Assembly (NCBI GenBank): GCA_022736275.1 | Contig: DZBJ01000020.1 | Coordinates: 1-55,975, forward strand | DNA: 55,975 bases | Source of the DNA: Rikenella microfusus | Lineage (GTDB): Bacteria > Bacteroidota > Bacteroidia > Bacteroidales > VadinHA17 | Reading direction: 5' to 3' | Shown here: piece by piece, positions 51,633 to 55,975 of the stretch | How positions within the stretch are numbered: the stretch's first letter is position 1 | How the letters are laid out: the number at the start of each line of letters is the position of its first letter | Made by a program: the position numbers and the translations under genes | Notes under the pieces: generated by a model | Told to the model about the DNA's origin: nothing | The model's database searches: none | What the model saw: the letters and a program-made list of their open reading frames with translations, nothing else

Positions 51633-52655
51633 TCAGACCAGGGACTTTAATTTTTTCATGATATCTTCCGAATTAACCATGAGGTCAATATACTGGGTAC
51701 GGTGGTAAGGCATTTTGTTGTCGGCCTTTTTAAGCGATAGCTTTCCCCGGAAATCATCAATTGTCTTGTAACCATGACTGTCCATCCATCTGGCAACTTC
51801 TTCATTCATCGATTTCACAACCTCAATACCGTTGCGGTACATGGTACTGACCGCCTGCACGGCATCTGCTCCCGCAAGGAGCATCTTGACCACATCGTTG
51901 CCTGAATATACTCCGGTAGAGGTGCAGACTGAAGCCCTGATCTTTCCATAAAGCATACCTGCATACCTGAGCGGGAGGCGGTTATCCTCGCTGGTGCTGA
52001 GGTTATATGGCATGGTGTGCTTCTCTTCAAAGATGTCTATGTCAGGTTGCAGCAGCCTGTTGAAGATCACAATGCCGTCAGCTCCTTCCCTGTCAAGGTC
52101 AGTAATGAATGTCACCGGGTTGGTGTAATATGGACTGAGCTTCACGGCTACCGGTATCTTAACAGCGGCTTTGACCTTGCGCAGGGTCTCCGCGTAGAGT
52201 TTCTCGATTGTCATTCCCTGATCGCCCGAATCATCGGGGAGCGAGTAGAAATTGAGCTCGATTCCGCTTACGCCTGTTTCAGCAGCCTTCACGGCATATT
52301 CGACCCAGACATCATCAGTGAGAGCGTTCAGGCTGGCAAAGAGAGGAACCGAGACTGCCTCCCTGGCCTTCTTCAGATTCAGCAGGTAATCTCTGGGAGT
52401 ATCAAACATTGAATCGGATCTCGGGAAGAGGGTAATCTGTTCGGCATGCCTCTCCTCGTACTCTGACTTCAGTTCAGACACTTCAAGATTCTCGAGCTGC
52501 ACCTGCTCCTCGAAAAGTGATTTGTAAACGATTGCTCCGACACCGGCCTCCTCCAGTTTGCGCAGATTGTGAATATCCGTTACCAGGTTGCTTGCACCTG
52601 CAATAATAGGGCTCTTCAGTTCAATGCCCATGTAAGTTGTTCTCAGATCTGACAT
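51633..52655 (-). CDS. dihydroorotate dehydrogenase-like flavoprotein
   Basis: 340 residues with an FMN-binding TIM barrel of the DHOD superfamily (MGIELKSPIIAGASNL, VKLSPYYTNP, LLAGADAVQAVSTMYRNG). The catalytic-base loop of true PyrD is not evident (ELNFYSLPDDSGDQG), and there is no partner PyrK gene, so the real substrate is unknown; pipelines call these dihydroorotate dehydrogenase-like. No signal peptide. Convergent-facing with the TetR gene; separated from the glutathione peroxidase by a strong terminator. Confidence 0.85.
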   Translation of the reverse strand: MSDLRTTYMGIELKSPIIAGASNLVTDIHNLRKLEEAGVGAIVYKSLFEEQVQLENLEVSELKSEYEERHAEQITLFPRSDSMFDTPRDYLLNLKKAREAVSVPLFASLNALTDDVWVEYAVKAAETGVSGIELNFYSLPDDSGDQGMTIEKLYAETLRKVKAAVKIPVAVKLSPYYTNPVTFITDLDREGADGIVIFNRLLQPDIDIFEEKHTMPYNLSTSEDNRLPLRYAGMLYGKIRASVCTSTGVYSGNDVVKMLLAGADAVQAVSTMYRNGIEVVKSMNEEVARWMDSHGYKTIDDFRGKLSLKKADNKMPYHRTQYIDLMVNSEDIMKKLKSLV

Positions 52656-52732
52656 GACGCTTTATTTTTTTATGTATAACAAACCGTTAAACAAAATGTT
52701 CTCTGTATGCTGCATTAAAATGAATGAGCCAA

Positions 52733-52762
52733 TAAAAAAACCGGCCGTAAAATACCGGCCGG
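52733..52762 (-). terminator. rho-independent terminator of the glutathione peroxidase gene
   Basis: CCGGCCG (52741-52747) pairs with CGGCCGG (52756-52762). On the minus strand this GC-rich hairpin is followed by seven T (complement of the A run 52734-52740). It lies 20 bp after the peroxidase stop codon. Confidence 0.85.
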
Positions 52763-52781
52763 TCTTCAGTGGATAAACTTT

Positions 52782-53342
52782 TTATTTTGCCTGTGTGAAC
52801 TGTCCCTTGGTCACCCACATCACCACCTCATCGGATAGAGGTTTGACGGCGGGCTTGAAAAACCCGACCAGGTTTCCCTCTTCATCAATCAGGTACTTCT
52901 GGAAGTTCCATGCCACCTCTGAATCAAGTACCCCGTTTGCTGATTTGCTGGTGAGCCACTTGTAGAGCGGGTGCATGTCATCACCCTTGACAGATATCTT
53001 CGACATGATCGGGAAGGTCACTCCGTACTTGCTGTCGCAGAACTCCTTTATCTCCTCATTAGTACCAGGTTCCTGGTTCATAAAGTTATTGGCCGGGAAA
53101 CCTATGATGACAAGTTTCTGCTTATAGGCCTTATTGAGCAACTCAAGATCCTTGTACTGGGGGGTGTGGCCGCATTTTGAGGCGGTGTTGACTATCATCA
53201 CCTTTTTGCCTTTAAGGTCCGCGAAGCTGAACTGCTGTCCGTCAATGGTCTCAACGGTAAAGTCGTAGATCGATTTCTGTGACAGTGCAGGTGCTATGAT
53301 CATTGCCATCAGTGCGGCCAGTGTTATAAGTCTCTTTTTCAT
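52782..53342 (-). CDS. exported glutathione peroxidase-family thiol peroxidase
   Basis: 186 residues with a signal peptide (about 1-21, cleaving near ALSQK). Thioredoxin-fold Gpx: catalytic Cys in NTASKCGHTPQY (not selenocysteine), GFPANNFMNQEPG containing the conserved Gln/Asn region, a second Cys in EFCDSKYG that could resolve, and the Trp-Asn pair in AWNFQKYL. Reduces hydroperoxides, probably using thioredoxin-type donors, in the periplasm. Single gene, followed by a terminator at 52733-52762. Confidence 0.92.
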   Translation of the reverse strand: MKKRLITLAALMAMIIAPALSQKSIYDFTVETIDGQQFSFADLKGKKVMIVNTASKCGHTPQYKDLELLNKAYKQKLVIIGFPANNFMNQEPGTNEEIKEFCDSKYGVTFPIMSKISVKGDDMHPLYKWLTSKSANGVLDSEVAWNFQKYLIDEEGNLVGFFKPAVKPLSDEVVMWVTKGQFTQAK

Positions 53343-53570
53343 TTCCTGAATTATTTAAATACTCCTTTAGCAAACGTGGTGCCAAATAGTTTGACCGGCG
53401 GGAATAAAATCCCTTCGACCATCGAATATACGAAAATCTTTCTATTTTTGCATCGCCAAAACGAGGTTTAGCGCAATCGGAACACAATAAATCAAGCGAT
53501 TGATTTGTCCGGGTTCTTCGATCCCGGGAATCGGAACCGGGTCCAGCGCTGCCGGTTTGGAGAATTATTT

Positions 53571-53645
53571 CGGGGTATAGCGCAGTCCGGTTAGCGCATC
53601 TGGTTTGGGACCAGAGGGCCGTGTGTTCGAATCACACTACCCCGA
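53571..53645 (+). tRNA. tRNA-Pro (anticodon TGG)
   Basis: Complete cloverleaf in 75 nt: acceptor stem cggggta/taccccg (53571-53577 with 53638-53644), D stem gcgc/gcgc, anticodon stem tctgg/ccaga around loop tttggga with TGG at 53606-53608, and T stem gtgtg/cacac with loop ttcgaat. CCA is not encoded; discriminator base A. The 228 bp upstream (53343-53570) show no gene. Confidence 0.97.
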
Positions 53646-53659
53646 CAGTTAATTATCAA

Positions 53660-53687
53660 AGAGTTAGGCCGAGTCTAGCTCTTTTTT
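53660..53687 (+). terminator. terminator of the tRNA-Pro gene
   Basis: AGAGTTAGGC and GTCTAGCTCT form a 10-bp stem (two G-U pairs) around a CGA loop (53670-53672), followed directly by six T (53682-53687). It starts 15 bp after the tRNA. Confidence 0.8.
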
Positions 53688-53698
53688 ATTTGTAGCAA

Positions 53699-53720
53699 TT
53701 GCACACAATTTGCACACAAT
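53699..53720. repeat. tandem 11-bp repeat TTGCACACAAT behind tRNA-Pro
   Basis: Two exact adjacent copies (53699-53709, 53710-53720) with a further partial match on the right. It lies just past the tRNA terminator, where integrative elements attach. It may be an integrase-binding arm or att relic; no integrase gene is present in the window. Confidence 0.5.
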
Positions 53721-54248
53721 CGTGCCCCTTACTAACCATTAAGCATCAAATATGCTAACCTTAAGAAAGGAGCATGAAGTGTGTATTTCCTTCATTACAT
53801 AGATGGATAGCTCTTGGTGCATGCTATGTTTAAAATCCTTTCTGGATAAATGCCGAATTTACTATCAGAATGAGTAAAAAGACATAGTACCTTATTGCAG
53901 CAAAAACTTATTTCGTCACCATCTGAAATATCAATAAATGTGTCATATTTTACCTTGGTACTGAATGTTACTCTTACCGAACTACTGAGGGATTCAGATG
54001 TTAATTCATTACATAAAATATGGCCTTAAAGTTATCAATAGTCAACTCGTAAAATGTTGCATAGATGCACTCGCTGCCCGACATTCGAACGGCACTAACA
54101 CCTAATAATTCAAGCGCTTGTAAAAAAAGAGGTTCGGTCAACCTATCTTGTTCTTCATTAATGCTATTCACGAATGCTAACAAAGCAGTGACATCATTCT
54201 TGATTACATGTAACTCATTCGCACTGCTCTGTTCTTCCGGATCCTCAT
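53721..54248. other. gene-poor AT-rich segment
   Basis: About 530 bp, richer in A and T than the rest of the window. It contains only one weak ORF (54001-54252, minus). No tRNA, promoter or hairpin terminator could be supported. It ends abruptly where phosphofructokinase-like coding sequence begins, at about 54246. Confidence 0.6.
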
Positions 54249-54252
54249 GCAA
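54001..54252 (-). CDS. weak ORF of about 83 residues
   Basis: Opens at a TTG (no ATG in that position) and reads HEDPEEQSSANELHVIKND at the start, then a helix-prone stretch ending YATFYELTIDNFKAIF. No family recognised. Its upstream end coincides with the phosphofructokinase junction, so it might be the C-terminal remnant of a longer gene cut at the same point, or not a gene at all. Confidence 0.25.
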   Translation of the reverse strand: MHEDPEEQSSANELHVIKNDVTALLAFVNSINEEQDRLTEPLFLQALELLGVSAVRMSGSECIYATFYELTIDNFKAIFYVMN

Positions 54253-55016
54253 TATATGAAGAGATACATAAAAGGAACCTTAAGATATCCGTGGCCGGTA
54301 TCCCGAAAACCATCGACAATGACATCGACCTGATACAAAAATCATTTGGTTTTGAGACAGCGTTCTCAATCGCAAATGATATTATCAGGAACGCTCATAA
54401 TGAAGCCCATGGCGCATATAACGGGATTGCCCTCATAAAACTGATGGGGCGCGACTCAGGCTTTATAGCCGCCAACGCCGTCCTGGCCATACAGGAAGTC
54501 AATTTTGTTCTTATCCCGGAAATCTCCTTCGATCTTTACGGTCCGGGCGGATTCCTGGCTGTGCTGAAAAAACGCCTTAAGGAGAGACATCATGCCGTTA
54601 TCGTGGTTGCGGAAGGAGCCGGTCAGGACCTTTTCGAATCAAAGACCAGCGAGCTCGATGCTTCCGGCAATATCAAGCATCAGGACATTGGCATATTCCT
54701 TAAGGAGAAGATAAAGGCAGAATTCAAAGCCCTTGGATTTCCCTTCTCACTGAAATACATTGATCCCAGCTACATTATCCGCAGCGCACCTGCCAATGCC
54801 AATGACAGCAAGTTCTGCAACCTCCTGGCGCAGAATGCGGTACACGCCGCCTTGGCAGGCAAAACCGACTTTGTCATAGGGTTCTGGAATAATCAGTATA
54901 CTCTCATGCCAATAGCGGCAGTAGTAGCCAAACGGAAGAAGATAGACGTGGAGGGCGAGCTGTGGTGGAACGTACTGGAAGCCACCGGCCAGCCAATCTC
55001 AATGAAGAACTGCTGA
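54249..55016 (+). pseudogene. 5'-truncated ATP/PPi-type 6-phosphofructokinase
   Basis: Open frame of about 255 codons. Homology begins at AIYEEIHKRNLKISV, followed by the hallmark AGIPKTIDNDIDLI, then KLMGRDSGFIAANAVLA and IDPSYIIRSAPANANDSKFC, and ends normally near ATGQP. This is the long (about 430-460 residue) bacterial PFK type. The first roughly 190 residues, including the GGDGT nucleotide motif that should lie just before AIYEE, are missing. Upstream DNA is unrelated. A GTG at 54291 could start translation but the product would lack the ATP site, so it is called a fragment. The break lies within a few bases of a GGATCC (54239-54244). Confidence 0.85.
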
Positions 55017-55077
55017 CAAGCAAAAAGTTTCCTTCCAAACCTTAGCAGCCATCCGGCTGATATAATCAGCACTCTCC

Positions 55078-55920
55078 CTAAATGGCAGCCGAGAAGGTGT
55101 CACCCTGATTCAGGTCACCTGTCTGCCAGCCCTTCCGGAGCCATGAGGAGCGCTGTGATGCCGTGCCATGGGTGAAGCTGTCGGGAACAACCCTCCCCTG
55201 GTATTTCTTCTGAAGGACATCATCACCGATAGAGGAGGCAGCATTGAGAGCCTCCTCAATATCGCCTGCCTCAAGTGAATTGAACATTCGGCTGGCGTGA
55301 TGCGCCCACACCCCGGCCAGGAAATCAGCCTGAAGCTCCAGCCTGACTGTCAGCTGGTTGGCACGTACCTCGCTCAGGTGCTGACGCTCAGACTGCACCT
55401 CGTCAAGGATACCCATAAGATTCTGCACATGATGACCTATCTCGTGGGCAATCACATAAGCAACCGCAAAATCTCCCTGGGCCCCGTATTTTGTCTGAAG
55501 ATCATCACAGAAGCTGAGATCTATGTATACCTTCTCATCTCCCGGACAGTAGAACGGACCGCTGGCTGCTGTGGCATATCCGCATGCCGACTGAACCTGG
55601 TCCCTGAAAAGCACCAGAGTTGGCTTGCGGTAGGTGGACCCGGCCTCCCTGAAGATCTTGTCCCACACCTCCTCGGTATCGGCAAGAACCACGGAAACAA
55701 ACTGCGCCATCTGGTTCTCCTCCTCAGTCGACTCTATCAGGCCGGAAGTTTCTGTCATGGAACCTCCCTGGTTGAGAATACTCGACGGGTCCCCTCCCAG
55801 GAGATAAACCAACAGAACTATCACCAGAGTTCCTATTCCTCCGCCGATCACCTTGCCACCAGTACTCATCCCCCTGCGGTCCTCAACATTGCTGCTTCCC
55901 CGACGTCCTTGCCATTTCAT
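55078..55920 (-). CDS. YpfJ-family neutral zinc metallopeptidase
   Basis: 280 residues of the Zn_peptidase (YpfJ/PF04228-type) family. N-terminal cytosolic start with a KWQGRRGSSNVEDRRG motif typical of the family, one membrane helix (about 22-42), then the periplasmic domain with CGYATAASGPFYCPGD, the zinc motif HEIGHHVQ, and RLELQADFLAGVWAHH carrying the downstream ligand Glu. Complete length. Substrate is unknown in the family. Followed on its 3' side by the pfk fragment (convergent). Confidence 0.92.
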   Translation of the reverse strand: MKWQGRRGSSNVEDRRGMSTGGKVIGGGIGTLVIVLLVYLLGGDPSSILNQGGSMTETSGLIESTEEENQMAQFVSVVLADTEEVWDKIFREAGSTYRKPTLVLFRDQVQSACGYATAASGPFYCPGDEKVYIDLSFCDDLQTKYGAQGDFAVAYVIAHEIGHHVQNLMGILDEVQSERQHLSEVRANQLTVRLELQADFLAGVWAHHASRMFNSLEAGDIEEALNAASSIGDDVLQKKYQGRVVPDSFTHGTASQRSSWLRKGWQTGDLNQGDTFSAAI

Positions 55921-55975
55921 ATTACTTATCTTTTATTGTTCTTCAAACTTTAAAAACGAAAGATAATAAATCTAG

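Noticed and set aside
51633..52655. Calling the DHOD-like gene pyrD.
   Set aside because: The catalytic-base loop of PyrD is not recognisable and no pyrimidine genes are adjacent.
53461..53560. tRNA-like words (agcgcaatcgg, gggttcttcgatccc) just upstream of tRNA-Pro.
   Set aside because: The T-arm loop would have nine bases and no acceptor or anticodon stem can be formed, so a second tRNA or tRNA relic is not supported.

Overview
The window looks like chromosomal DNA of a member of the Bacteroidota, most likely a free-living Bacteroidales/Marinilabiliales-type organism. The evidence is a SusC/SusD pair, many lipoproteins with Bacteroidota-style signal peptides, promoters of the TAnnTTTG type, a long single-chain PurL, a secreted glycosidase ending in a type IX secretion (T9SS) sorting domain, and GC near 50%. 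No rRNA, CRISPR array, transposase or phage gene was seen. One tRNA gene is present.

Region 1 (65-33735) is a large peptidoglycan/muropeptide salvage locus. On the minus strand one block (28310 to 11883) encodes a golvesin-domain amidase-like protein, a GT2 glycosyltransferase, a GalT/Ap4A-phosphorylase-like HIT protein (DUF4922), a SpoIID-like protein without a signal peptide, a GH9-CE4 fusion, an AmpG-like permease with a large extra periplasmic domain, a FAD/Fe-S D-2-hydroxyacid (D-lactate-type) dehydrogenase and a NagB-PIG-L fusion. A second minus block (10273 to 65) encodes an NlpC/P60 endopeptidase, an L-Ala-D/L-Glu epimerase, a glucokinase-regulatory-protein-like double-SIS protein, SusC, SusD and a lipoprotein. 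The NamZ-type exo-N-acetylmuramidase (10560-11816) is divergent from it. The plus-strand operon 28510-33735 adds MurK-type kinase, MurQ etherase, a FadR/GntR regulator, a GH18 glycosidase and a beta-lactamase-fold serine hydrolase. Together these can be read as outer-membrane uptake, periplasmic trimming, inner-membrane import, MurNAc phosphorylation, ether cleavage to D-lactate and GlcNAc-6-P, and oxidation of the D-lactate.

Region 2 (33781-39700) holds a 59-residue membrane peptide, an ORF that looks like a chimera of a photolyase N-terminus and an outer-membrane barrel C-terminus, purL, and a small lipoprotein.

Region 3 (39975-45047) is a five-gene, tightly overlapping heterodisulfide-reductase-like operon (HdrC, HdrB, HdrA/QmoA, HdrC, and a membrane-anchored HdrD-like protein), probably a quinone-linked redox complex.

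Region 4 (45223-53342) contains divergent GH5 and GH172 (DUF2961) lipoproteins around a perfect palindrome, an M1 peptidase plus six-TM membrane protein operon divergent from a TetR regulator, a dihydroorotate-dehydrogenase-like protein, and an exported glutathione peroxidase with a clear terminator.

Region 5 (53571-55920) has tRNA-Pro(TGG) with its terminator, a tandem 11-bp repeat just behind it, about 600 bp of gene-poor AT-rich DNA, a 5'-truncated phosphofructokinase and a YpfJ-type zinc metallopeptidase. The photolyase/barrel junction (~34181) and the pfk junction (~54246) could be real deletions or assembly/cloning joins; the sequence alone cannot decide.
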